Shown here: positions 1 to 6,004 of the stretch, piece after piece
Position numbering within the stretch: position 1 is the stretch's first letter
Layout of the letters: every line of letters starts with the position of its first letter
Assembly (NCBI GenBank): GCA_041645075.1
Contig: JBAZQS010000033.1
Location: 1 to 7,806, forward strand
Origin: JBAZQS01 sp041645075
GTDB taxonomy: Bacteria > Patescibacteriota > Patescibacteriia > 2-01-FULL-39-33
Direction: 5' to 3'
DNA length: 7,806 nucleotides
Made by a program: the position numbers and the translations under genes
Notes under the pieces: model-generated
What the model was told of the DNA's origin: nothing
The model's input: only the letters and a program-made list of their open reading frames with translations
Database searches by the model: none

Positions 1-420
1 CAACCGGGGGGCGGTGTTTCCGCGCCACAGGCCGTAAATCAAGTAAAGGAAGCCGTCTCATTTTCAAAATCATTTGCCGCTTTTACTGAGCCAACGACGG
101 CAATGATATTGACTTTTTGGCTATTTATAGAAATATTAGGGGTCAAAGAATTTATAAAAGGCGGGGAAAAAAAGCCATTTTCAAAACTTAAATTTGCGGA
201 AATTATTGTGCTCGCCCTGGCGAATATAATGTGGCTGGCAATTGTGACTTTAATAATAATAGTGATTTACAAAATATTAAACGGTGAATTATTTGGTTGG
301 TGGTCATTAACCAAGGCGATACTTGGGGGAGCGGGAGCACTGGTACCGGGCGGTATGAGCCCTACTGAAGCATTCTTGGAGTCTTTACTAAAAAGCTCCA
401 TATCGGGATTAGGGGAATAG
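1..420 (+). CDS. Membrane protein, C-terminal fragment (5' end outside window)
   Basis: The frame is open from the first base to the TAG at 418-420, so this is the last 139 residues of a longer gene; the ATG at 103 is probably an internal Met. The visible part has a polar stretch, a hydrophobic segment at about residues 34-48 (AMILTFWLFIEILGV), a basic loop (KGGEKKPFSKLK), a long hydrophobic segment at about 66-90 (EIIVLALANIMWLAIVTLII), and a Gly-rich, weakly hydrophobic tail (LGGAGALVPGG). This describes the end of a polytopic inner-membrane protein. I do not recognise the family. Its place upstream of T4SS-pilin-like genes makes a VirB6/TrbL-like or other T4SS membrane component possible, but that rests on context alone. 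The next gene starts 36 bp downstream on the same strand, in an A/T-rich gap where I see no terminator. Confidence 0.75.
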   Translation, partial: QPGGGVSAPQAVNQVKEAVSFSKSFAAFTEPTTAMILTFWLFIEILGVKEFIKGGEKKPFSKLKFAEIIVLALANIMWLAIVTLIIIVIYKILNGELFGWWSLTKAILGGAGALVPGGMSPTEAFLESLLKSSISGLGE

Positions 421-456
421 TCAATTAAGCAATAGAATAAATATCAAATTAATAAT

Positions 457-1698
457 ATGAATCTAAATTGGAAAAAAATCGGCTTGCTCTTATTATTCTT
501 AAGCGCCATCGCTTTATTCGCTTTTTTTATTTATTTTTTCTTTTTCAAGCCGCTTTTTCAGCCGACACGGCCAATCGCCAATATAAACCAGCAAATTTTG
601 AACGGCCAATTGACCGGCCTGGAAAATGCCAACGGCCGAATAATTTTAACCAATGAAAGCGGCCAGTTGCCGGGCGGCGCCAATATCAATGCCGGCGTAC
701 CGGCCCAACCCTCGGAAACCGCCCAAGGCAATCTCACTAAAACCACCGCTCTAACCGACACCCAGACCTATTTTATTACGCCGAGTGCGCAGGACTATTT
801 GATTTATTATGACCGCAATACCGGAAAATTCTATCGCCTCTATAGCGACGGCGCCACCGCCTCTTACGGCGACAAAGTATTTTTTGACGTCAGTAAAGTG
901 ACCTGGTCCAACAGCCGGGACAAAGCCGTTTTAGAATATCCCGATGGCAGTAAAATAATTTATGATTTTAAAAATAACAAGCAAATCACCCTGCCCAAGC
1001 ACTGGCAGGAATTTTCTTGGTCGCCCACCGACCAACAACTGGCCTTTAAAAGCGTAGGTTTAAATCCGGAAAACCGGTTTTTAGCCGTGGCGCGAAGCGA
1101 CGGCTCGCAGGCAAAAACCATTGAAAATATCGGCGACGCCGGCAATAAATTCGCAGTTAATTGGTCGCCCAATCAACAGATGATTGCTACTTTTGTAGAG
1201 GGCAAAGACCTGGACCGTTCCGAGGTCTTTTTTATTGGCTTGAATAAGGAAAATTTTAAACTAATGACGGTTGAGGGACGCGATTTTCGCGGCCAATGGT
1301 CGCCGGAAGGAGACGAAATGCTTTACAGCGTCTACAATACGCAAAATGATTACAAGCCGCAATTGTGGATTGTGGACGCCCAAGCCAATACCATCGGCGA
1401 TAACCGCGAGCGGCTAGGCCTGGAAACCTGGGCCGACAAATGCGCTTTTGCCGGCAATAATAAATTATTTTGCGCCGTGCCCAATGAATTGCCGTTTGGC
1501 GCCGGCCTGGACTCAACCGTGGCCGATAATATTGCCGACCGGATATATGAAATCAATCTTGAGACCGGCAGTAAAAAATTAATTGCCATTCCCGAGGGCG
1601 AACACACTATTGGCAGCATTATTCTGACTAATGATTCCCGCTATTTATTTTTTACCGACAAAAACGATAATAAAACTTATAAAATAAACCTAAAATAA
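457..1698 (+). CDS. Membrane-anchored beta-propeller (PD40/TolB-like) protein
   Basis: 413 residues. A short basic N-terminus (NWKK) precedes one very hydrophobic segment at about 8-30, giving a single anchor with the rest probably outside the membrane. A low-complexity Asn/Gly/Thr linker runs to about 105. After that come repeated blade motifs of the PD40/WD40-like type: TWSNSRDKAVLEY (149-161), FSWSPTDQQLAFKS (186-199), VNWSPNQQMIATF (235-247), GQWSPEGDEMLYSV (279-292), CAFAGNNKLFCAV (329-341) and IILTNDSRYLFFTD (388-401). This gives about six blades and a complete propeller. Such propellers usually bind proteins or glycans; no catalytic motif is visible. C329 and C339 flank one blade strand and could form a disulfide. 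The stop lies 2 bp before the next ATG, so co-transcription is very likely. No Shine-Dalgarno site is visible before the ATG. The fold is well supported; the function is unknown. Confidence 0.85.
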   Translation: MNLNWKKIGLLLLFLSAIALFAFFIYFFFFKPLFQPTRPIANINQQILNGQLTGLENANGRIILTNESGQLPGGANINAGVPAQPSETAQGNLTKTTALTDTQTYFITPSAQDYLIYYDRNTGKFYRLYSDGATASYGDKVFFDVSKVTWSNSRDKAVLEYPDGSKIIYDFKNNKQITLPKHWQEFSWSPTDQQLAFKSVGLNPENRFLAVARSDGSQAKTIENIGDAGNKFAVNWSPNQQMIATFVEGKDLDRSEVFFIGLNKENFKLMTVEGRDFRGQWSPEGDEMLYSVYNTQNDYKPQLWIVDAQANTIGDNRERLGLETWADKCAFAGNNKLFCAVPNELPFGAGLDSTVADNIADRIYEINLETGSKKLIAIPEGEHTIGSIILTNDSRYLFFTDKNDNKTYKINLK

Positions 1699-1700
1699 TA

Positions 1701-2462
1701 ATGTTTAAAAAAAACCGAGCGCCTAATTATCTTAAGCCCATCTGCCTTGTCTTGGCCGCGATTTTTTTGCTATTTTTATTTTTAAATATTTTCTTAGCCA
1801 CCCGAATTGCTCTCCCCCTACCTCTCGCGAGGGGCGGGGTGGGGATTTCTCCCCCTGCCCGAGGGGGAGATAAAGAGGGGGTGGGAGGCAATTTTGTCTC
1901 CAGAAATCTCATTACTTTAATCCAAAACGAACTGGCCAGGGAGCCGCAACTAAAAGACACTTCTCCGGTCTTGGGCAAAAGCAACGCGCCGGTTACGATT
2001 TTTGAATATTCCAGCTTCAGTGGCGATTTTAGCGCCCAAATCCAAAAAACCCTTAAACAAATATTGGCAAAATATCCCGACCAGGTAAAATTGGTCTGGA
2101 AAGATATGCCGACCGGCGGCGGCAATATCATCACGGCCCACGAAGCGGCTCGTTGCGCCCAAAAGCAGAATAAATTCTGGCCTTATTATGACCGGCTTTG
2201 GCCGCTCAATCGCAATTTTAATTTGGATAACCTCAAAAAAATTGCCAAGGATATCGGCCTTAACGAGGGAAAATTTAAAAATTGCCTCAAAAATCGGGAT
2301 ACCTTGAATCTGATTAATGATGACCTCAAAGAGGCGGATGACTTATTAATCCCAGGCTCGCCTCATTTTTACATTAACCAACAGGAATTTATGGGCTTGA
2401 TAAATTTTGCTGATTTTAAAAATGCGATTGAAACCGAATTAAACCGAGCAACTTTAAAATAA
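1701..2462 (+). CDS. Membrane-anchored DsbA-like thioredoxin-fold protein lacking CXXC
   Basis: 253 residues: an N-terminal anchor at about 12-33, a linker, then a DsbA/Thioredoxin_4-type domain from about 87 to the end. Family features seen are the entry motif GKSNAPVTIFEYSSF (92-106), WKDMP (133-137), AARCAQKQNKFWPYYDRLW (149-167) and the cis-Pro loop GSPHFYIN (219-226). The position of the catalytic CPxC motif reads GDFS (108-111), so both redox cysteines are gone and thiol oxidase or isomerase activity is not expected. A second cysteine pair, C152 and C195, occupies positions that are often Cys in this family and could be a structural disulfide. Residues about 37-63 (Pro/Arg/Gly-rich) are encoded by a palindromic repeat inserted in frame in the linker. 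The gene starts 2 bp after the previous stop and ends 17 bp before the next gene. A binding or chaperone role in the envelope is inferred only. Confidence 0.85.
   Translation: MFKKNRAPNYLKPICLVLAAIFLLFLFLNIFLATRIALPLPLARGGVGISPPARGGDKEGVGGNFVSRNLITLIQNELAREPQLKDTSPVLGKSNAPVTIFEYSSFSGDFSAQIQKTLKQILAKYPDQVKLVWKDMPTGGGNIITAHEAARCAQKQNKFWPYYDRLWPLNRNFNLDNLKKIAKDIGLNEGKFKNCLKNRDTLNLINDDLKEADDLLIPGSPHFYINQQEFMGLINFADFKNAIETELNRATLK
1811..1886 (+). repeat. Palindromic GC-rich element, two units, inside the DsbA-like gene
   Basis: Two head-to-tail units of C-run / loop / G-run followed by a G-rich tail. Unit 1 (1811-1845) has an imperfect hairpin around CCTC-TCGC-GAGG (1821-1832). Unit 2 (1848-1886) has a perfect 9-bp stem, 1848-1856 with 1862-1870, and a 5-nt loop, then a tail ending GAGGGGGTGGGA. 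The DNA is much more GC-rich and homopolymeric than the flanks. It is translated in frame without a stop as a Pro/Leu/Arg/Gly-rich peptide lying between the anchor and the folded domain. A related single unit sits in the glycosylase gene at 6428-6462. Confidence 0.8.
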
Positions 2463-2479
2463 ATTATTCTTAATTATTT

Positions 2480-3559
2480 ATGAAAAAAATTTTATCCATA
2501 TGTGTTTTTGTGATAATATTTTTATTTTTGCTTTACCCGGTCATAGTCTTTGCGGGCTGTTGTCGAAATGGCAACATTTGCACCGATCATCCCTATGTCG
2601 AAGGCAATAACGACCAGAACAATTGCACTAGTGGTGGTGGAGAATGGTTTGATGGTTCATGCAGAACAACAACGGGCTGTCCGCAATCTGGTTTACCACT
2701 CATCCCAAGAGACCAAAGCGCCACTCCAATTGGCACCGTCTATCCTCCTTCTAATCAAATCATAAAATTAAATGTGCCGCTTGGCAATAAAGCGACTATC
2801 GACTTAAAGAACGAGCCCTTGGCCACATATTTAGCGATTTGGTATGGGTTTATCATCGGCAGTGTGGGCATTTTAGCGACCGTGATGATTATGTGGGGCG
2901 GGTTTAAATGGCTGACTTCCAGAGGCAATGCCACCAACATCAGCAACGCTAAAGAAAATATCTGGTCGGCCATCATCGGCTTGGTTTTGGCTTTTTTATC
3001 CTACACCATACTCTATCTGATCAATCCCGCTCTAACCGTGATTAAGACGCCGGCGTTGACCGCGGATTTGAGTGGTTTTATAGGTACTCAACAGCAAGGT
3101 ACGCCCAGCCCCACCGCCCCCGGACCAGAAGACCACCTTGACGAAACCCAATTAAACGACGGCAGAACTAATTTAATTAATTCATGGCAAAATCTCGGGG
3201 TGAGCTTTCTTAGTTCAAATCATATCTTCATCCCACCCAATGTCCGAGTTGATGGCTTATCGACAGATATAATGGCCGCCGCCCAAATTTTACAAGGCGG
3301 CTGTAATTGCAATTTAAAAATAACCTCGGGCTATCGGCCGGAAAGCGCCGGCTCCCAGCATCAATTGGGCCGGGCGGTTGATTTCTCAAGAGAAAACGAG
3401 CAATTCAATACTTTTATGCAAAATACGGTCATAGGCAATAGTCAGCCGGCATTTTATTATAGAAGTCAGCCGGCATATCGGGTTGTATACGGCGGCATTA
3501 ATATGGTCGTCATTAATGAAACAATCAATGGTGTCTGGCACGTTGATGTTAGAAGGTAA
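2480..3559 (+). CDS. T4SS-pilin-like protein fused to M15-like zinc peptidase domain
   Basis: 359 residues in four parts. (1) A signal or anchor segment at 1-25 ending VFAGCC; FAGC fits a loose lipobox with C27 as +1. (2) A Cys-rich segment at 27-67 with six cysteines (27, 28, 34, 49, 61, 67), probably disulfide-bonded. (3) A T4SS-pilin (TrbC/VirB2-like) module at about 96-202 with two membrane segments (about 118-140 and 162-184) and typical motifs GGFKWLTSRGN, AKENIW and YLINPAL. (4) After a Pro/Gly-rich linker, a C-terminal domain at about 225-359 with SGYRPESAGSQHQLGRAVD and WHVDVRR. The HxxxxxxD spacing (H294, D301), the later H354 and R286 match the zinc ligands and substrate Arg of M15A D-Ala-D-Ala carboxypeptidase-like enzymes. 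A cell-wall peptidase held at the membrane is the likely role, with local wall opening for a secretion apparatus inferred. There is no Shine-Dalgarno site. Confidence 0.85.
   Translation: MKKILSICVFVIIFLFLLYPVIVFAGCCRNGNICTDHPYVEGNNDQNNCTSGGGEWFDGSCRTTTGCPQSGLPLIPRDQSATPIGTVYPPSNQIIKLNVPLGNKATIDLKNEPLATYLAIWYGFIIGSVGILATVMIMWGGFKWLTSRGNATNISNAKENIWSAIIGLVLAFLSYTILYLINPALTVIKTPALTADLSGFIGTQQQGTPSPTAPGPEDHLDETQLNDGRTNLINSWQNLGVSFLSSNHIFIPPNVRVDGLSTDIMAAAQILQGGCNCNLKITSGYRPESAGSQHQLGRAVDFSRENEQFNTFMQNTVIGNSQPAFYYRSQPAYRVVYGGINMVVINETINGVWHVDVRR
2765..3081 (+). repeat. Pilin-module repeat, copy A
   Basis: This 317-bp stretch matches 3772-4088 at a constant offset of 1007 bp with no gaps and 18 mismatches by my count (about 94% identity). 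Fourteen of the mismatches are synonymous; the four replacements are N103D, N111D, L197F and I201M in copy-A numbering. Similarity stops abruptly on both sides although both copies lie inside genes in the same codon phase. This indicates recent duplication or gene conversion of one domain, followed or kept up by purifying selection. Confidence 0.95.
3440..3476 (+). repeat. Short 13-bp direct repeat at 24-bp spacing in the M15-like domain
   Basis: AGTCAGCCGGCAT occurs at 3440-3452 and again at 3464-3476. The period is 24 bp, so the protein keeps frame and reads SQPAFYYR followed by SQPAYR (residues 321-334). It lies between the zinc ligands D301 and H354. It looks like a small in-frame tandem duplication that has partly decayed; it could also be a beta-hairpin with a chance repeat. 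Confidence 0.6.
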
Positions 3560-3620
3560 ACCCTGTGGAATAAAATTTTTGCTAAAACAAAAATTTGGGC
3601 ATAACCATATTCCATAGGGT
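3560..3620. other. 61-bp inverted-repeat structure between the two pilin-like genes
   Basis: It begins at the base after the TAA of the upstream gene. The outer arms ACCCTGTGGAATA (3560-3572) and TATTCCATAGGGT (3608-3620) pair over 13 positions, one of them G-T. The inner arms AAATTTTTG (3573-3581) and CAAAAATTT (3588-3596) pair perfectly over 9 bp around a 6-nt loop, leaving an 11-nt bulge on the 3' side. The rest of the 116-bp gap (3621-3675) is A/T-rich; it holds a TAAAAT (3657-3662) that could be a -10 box but has no good -35. There is no T-run directly after the outer stem, so a classical terminator is unlikely. Candidates are an RNA structure controlling the second pilin gene, a transcript-end stabiliser or a tiny MITE-like element. 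Confidence 0.6.
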
Positions 3621-3675
3621 AAATTTAATTTTTTAAATGAAATTCTCCTAGATTAGTAAAATAAATCACCCTAAA

Positions 3676-4572
3676 ATGAAAATTGATAAAATTGCCAAAA
3701 TATTATTACCGATCTTAATTTTTGTTATCTTTTTTCTTCCTGCCCTGGCTCTGGCCCTAGACCAAGAATTTAAATTAAATGTCCCGCTTGGCGATAAAGC
3801 GACTATCGACTTAAAGGACGAGCCCTTGGCCACATATTTAGCGATTTGGTATGGATTTATCATCGGCAGTGTGGGCATCTTGGCAACCGTGATGATTATG
3901 TGGGGCGGGTTTAAATGGCTCACCTCAAGAGGCAATGCCACCAACATCAGCAACGCTAAAGAAAATATCTGGTCGGCCATCATCGGCTTGGTTTTGGCTT
4001 TTTTATCCTACACTATATTATATCTGATCAATCCCGCTCTGACCGTGATTAAGACGCCGGCGTTGACCGCGGACTTTAGCGGTTTTATGGGGCAACAAAG
4101 TACGCCAAATGCAACACCGCCAACGTCAGTAGCGCCCACGCCCACACCCACTCCTACGCCGACACCCACGCCAGCGCCGACCCAGGCCGAATGGAACCGC
4201 CTCATGCAACATGTAAGCCTGACCACCCTGCCGCCAAAAGAAAATTTTACCCAATTTTTTGACGATAGATTTACGGGTCAAAGAACAATAGATTCACGCG
4301 AATACGGCCAAATAGCCAACCCCCTATATCAAGAATATTTGCATGGCGTCAATGAATTCTATAATGATTTAAATAATAACTTCGGGCCAAATGATTATCT
4401 ATATTATGGCGTAGAAAAAACAAGACCGGGCAGGATATCCAATTGGCAGGCAACCGCAAGAAAGACTCTTGCGGAAAGAGGCGTAAACGACTCAAACACA
4501 ACAATTACCGCTCGTGAAGTCCTTACTGGAAATTATAATTTTTTCGCCATTCGGGTTTCACCCAAAAAATAA
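3676..4572 (+). CDS. T4SS-pilin-like protein with Pro/Thr linker and unknown C-terminal domain
   Basis: 298 residues. A hydrophobic signal segment at about 7-28 ends ALALALDQ, a plausible signal-peptidase site (AxA). The T4SS-pilin-like module (about 33-139) follows at once, with membrane segments at about 55-76 and 99-119. It differs from the module of the preceding gene at only four residues. Then comes a Thr/Pro linker (residues 153-169, alternating PT), typical of an extended extracellular spacer, and a polar domain of about 130 residues (170-298) rich in Asn, Tyr and charged residues. I do not recognise that domain. It has no cysteine and no obvious catalytic motif, and it is unrelated by eye to the M15-like domain of its neighbour. 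The protein is probably a membrane-embedded pilin-like carrier exposing a variable domain. It is the last gene of its group: an intrinsic terminator lies just downstream. No Shine-Dalgarno site precedes the ATG. Confidence 0.85.
   Translation: MKIDKIAKILLPILIFVIFFLPALALALDQEFKLNVPLGDKATIDLKDEPLATYLAIWYGFIIGSVGILATVMIMWGGFKWLTSRGNATNISNAKENIWSAIIGLVLAFLSYTILYLINPALTVIKTPALTADFSGFMGQQSTPNATPPTSVAPTPTPTPTPTPTPAPTQAEWNRLMQHVSLTTLPPKENFTQFFDDRFTGQRTIDSREYGQIANPLYQEYLHGVNEFYNDLNNNFGPNDYLYYGVEKTRPGRISNWQATARKTLAERGVNDSNTTITAREVLTGNYNFFAIRVSPKK
3772..4088 (+). repeat. Pilin-module repeat, copy B
   Basis: Gap-free match of 2765-3081 (18 differences in 317 bp). The two copies lie in the same codon phase within their genes. 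A recombination between them would therefore delete 1007 bp and still leave an open frame joining the Cys-rich N-terminus of the first gene to the C-terminal domain of the second. Confidence 0.95.
4132..4182 (+). repeat. Degenerate 6-bp codon repeat encoding a Pro/Thr linker
   Basis: Alternating CCN and ACN codons give APTPTP...APT over 17 residues. The third positions vary (ccc, acg, aca, act, cct), so the peptide appears to be selected rather than the DNA being a pure slipped microsatellite. It separates the membrane module from the C-terminal domain. Confidence 0.8.
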
Positions 4573-4590
4573 TTCAAATTATTATAAAAT

Positions 4591-4613
4591 AAACCCGCTG
4601 ACCGGGTTTTTTC
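4591..4613 (+). terminator. Rho-independent terminator after the second pilin-like gene
   Basis: A perfect 7-bp stem AAACCCG / CGGGTTT (4591-4597 with 4603-4609) around a 5-nt loop CTGAC runs into TTTTTT (4607-4612). It lies 18 bp after the stop codon and separates the envelope group from radA. Confidence 0.85.
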
Positions 4614-4642
4614 TTGACCATTGACGCGATTAAAGATAAATT
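4614..4642 (+). promoter_or_regulatory. Putative radA promoter, near-leaderless
   Basis: TTGACC (4614-4619) is followed after 17 bp by TAAATT (4637-4642). These match the sigma-70 consensus at 5 of 6 and 4 of 6 positions. Transcription would start at about 4648-4650, only a few bases before the ATG at 4652. A second -35-like TTGACG (4621-4626) pairs with TATACC (4642-4647) at a poorer 15-bp spacing. Its position right after a terminator supports a new transcription unit here. Confidence 0.45.
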
Positions 4643-4651
4643 ATACCCAAT

Positions 4652-6004
4652 ATGGCTAATAATTTAACCACTATTTATCGCTGCGCCAATTGCGATGCCC
4701 AGTTCCCCAGATGGCAGGGCCGGTGCACCGAGTGCGGCGCGTGGGGCACAATTAGGGAACGGGTGGTCACAAAAACACAAAAACACAAAAACGGGGAAGG
4801 AGTATCGGCCGAAAAAACCATTAACCTCAATGAAATAGAATCAACCGCCGACCAGCGCCTGAAAACCCATAACCACGAATTTGACCGCGTTTTGGGCGGC
4901 GGCATTGTTAGTGGCTCTTTAATCCTGTTGGGCGGCGACCCGGGCGTGGGCAAATCAACTTTAATCCTCCAGGCCGCGCATAATATAAAAAACCTGCTCT
5001 ACATCTCGGGCGAAGAATCGGCCCGGCAGATAAAAATCCGCGCCGAGCGGATTAATCTTGATTTGAATAATTTACAATTTTTAGCCGAAACCGACATAGA
5101 AAAAATTGTCGCGACCATTAAGGAAACGAAACCGCAGTTGGCGGTTATTGATTCAATCCAAACCATGAATTTTAATGAGTTAGGCGGCGGCTTCGGCAGT
5201 ATGAGCCAGATTACGGCTTGCACCGGCCAGCTTCTTTCGGTAGCGAAAGAAATTAACATTCCCATTATCATTATCGGCCACGTGACCAAAGACGGCCTAG
5301 TAGCCGGCCCAAAATCCTTGGAACATTTAGTGGATGTGGTCCTTTATCTGGAAAATGATAATAAAAATTATTACAAAATTTTGCGCGGCATCAAAAATCG
5401 CTTTGGCTCAACCGGCGAAATCGGAATTTTTGAAATGACGGCGAGCGGTTTAAAAGAAGTGAATAATCCCTCGGAAATATTTTTTGAAAAAAATAATTTG
5501 GCTTTACCCGGCACCATCAGCACGGTAGTGATGGAAGGGAGCCGGCCTTTTCTGGTGGAGGTTCAGGCGCTGGTCAGCAAAACCAGTTTTGGCTATCCCC
5601 AACGGCGCGCCACCGGCTTTGACCTTAACCGACTCCAAATGATTGTGGCGGTGATTTCCAAAATCGCCAAATTTAATTTAGCCAATTACGATATTTATTT
5701 AAATATCGCCGGCGGCTTAAAAATCAAAGAGACGGGCGTGGATTTGGCCGTCGCCTTAGCTTTGGTTTCCGCTTATTTGGAAGTGCCGGCCAATAAAATT
5801 TTGGCGTTTGGCGAAATCGGCTTGTCGGGTGAAATCCGACCCATCCCCCAAACCGAAACCCGTTTAAGGGAAGCCAATAAATTAAATTTTGCAAATGTAA
5901 TTATGCCGGAAACAAAAAATTTAAACGTTGAGTTAAAAAGTAAAAATATAGTAATCGTCAATAACATCGGCCAAGCCATCAAGGCCATTAATACTCAAAA
6001 ATGA
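4652..6004 (+). CDS. radA: DNA repair / branch-migration protein RadA
   Basis: 450 residues, close to the usual family length, so complete. RadA is a RecA-like ATPase that drives branch migration during homologous recombination. The parts seen, in order, are an N-terminal C4 zinc finger (C11, C14, C25, C28 in CANC...CTEC), Walker A GGDPGVGKST (94-103), Walker B region LAVIDSIQT (163-171), the RadA signature KNRFG (248-252), and a C-terminal Lon-protease-like domain (about 275-450) including GVDLAVALAL. That domain lacks protease activity in this family. The ATG at 4652 places the zinc finger at the expected distance and has no Shine-Dalgarno site. The stop overlaps the start of the glycosylase gene as ATGA (6001-6004), implying coupled translation. 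An 8-bp triplet repeat lies in the linker between zinc finger and ATPase. Confidence 0.97.
   Translation: MANNLTTIYRCANCDAQFPRWQGRCTECGAWGTIRERVVTKTQKHKNGEGVSAEKTINLNEIESTADQRLKTHNHEFDRVLGGGIVSGSLILLGGDPGVGKSTLILQAAHNIKNLLYISGEESARQIKIRAERINLDLNNLQFLAETDIEKIVATIKETKPQLAVIDSIQTMNFNELGGGFGSMSQITACTGQLLSVAKEINIPIIIIGHVTKDGLVAGPKSLEHLVDVVLYLENDNKNYYKILRGIKNRFGSTGEIGIFEMTASGLKEVNNPSEIFFEKNNLALPGTISTVVMEGSRPFLVEVQALVSKTSFGYPQRRATGFDLNRLQMIVAVISKIAKFNLANYDIYLNIAGGLKIKETGVDLAVALALVSAYLEVPANKILAFGEIGLSGEIRPIPQTETRLREANKLNFANVIMPETKNLNVELKSKNIVIVNNIGQAIKAINTQK
4769..4792 (+). repeat. Three perfect tandem copies of an 8-bp unit in radA
   Basis: ACAAAAAC is repeated three times without a mismatch at 4769-4776, 4777-4784 and 4785-4792. 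It encodes TKTQKHKN (residues 40-47) in the variable linker after the zinc finger. The unit is not a multiple of three, so gain or loss of one copy would shift the frame. Confidence 0.85.

Noticed and set aside
103..105. ATG as the true start of the first gene
   Set aside because: The frame is open back to base 1 with protein-like sequence, so the gene more likely begins outside the window, although an internal start cannot be excluded.
1727..2134. Long - strand open frame opposite the DsbA-like gene
   Set aside because: It lies wholly within a well-supported gene and its peptide has no family features; the GC-rich palindrome and codon bias keep the opposite strand open.
3560..3620. Integron attC site
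   Set aside because: The conserved RYYYAAC and GTTRRRY ends are not found, and no integrase is present in the window.
3666..3983. - strand open frame over the second pilin module, with a near-identical counterpart at 2755-2976
   Set aside because: The likeness only reflects the 317-bp duplicated core; both are antisense shadows of the pilin modules.
2765..4088. Direct repeats as ends of a composite transposon
   Set aside because: No transposase or terminal inverted repeats are present; the repeat is a coding module with mainly synonymous changes.
4132..4182. CRISPR-like or microsatellite array
   Set aside because: There are no spacers; varied third codon positions show a selected Pro/Thr peptide linker.
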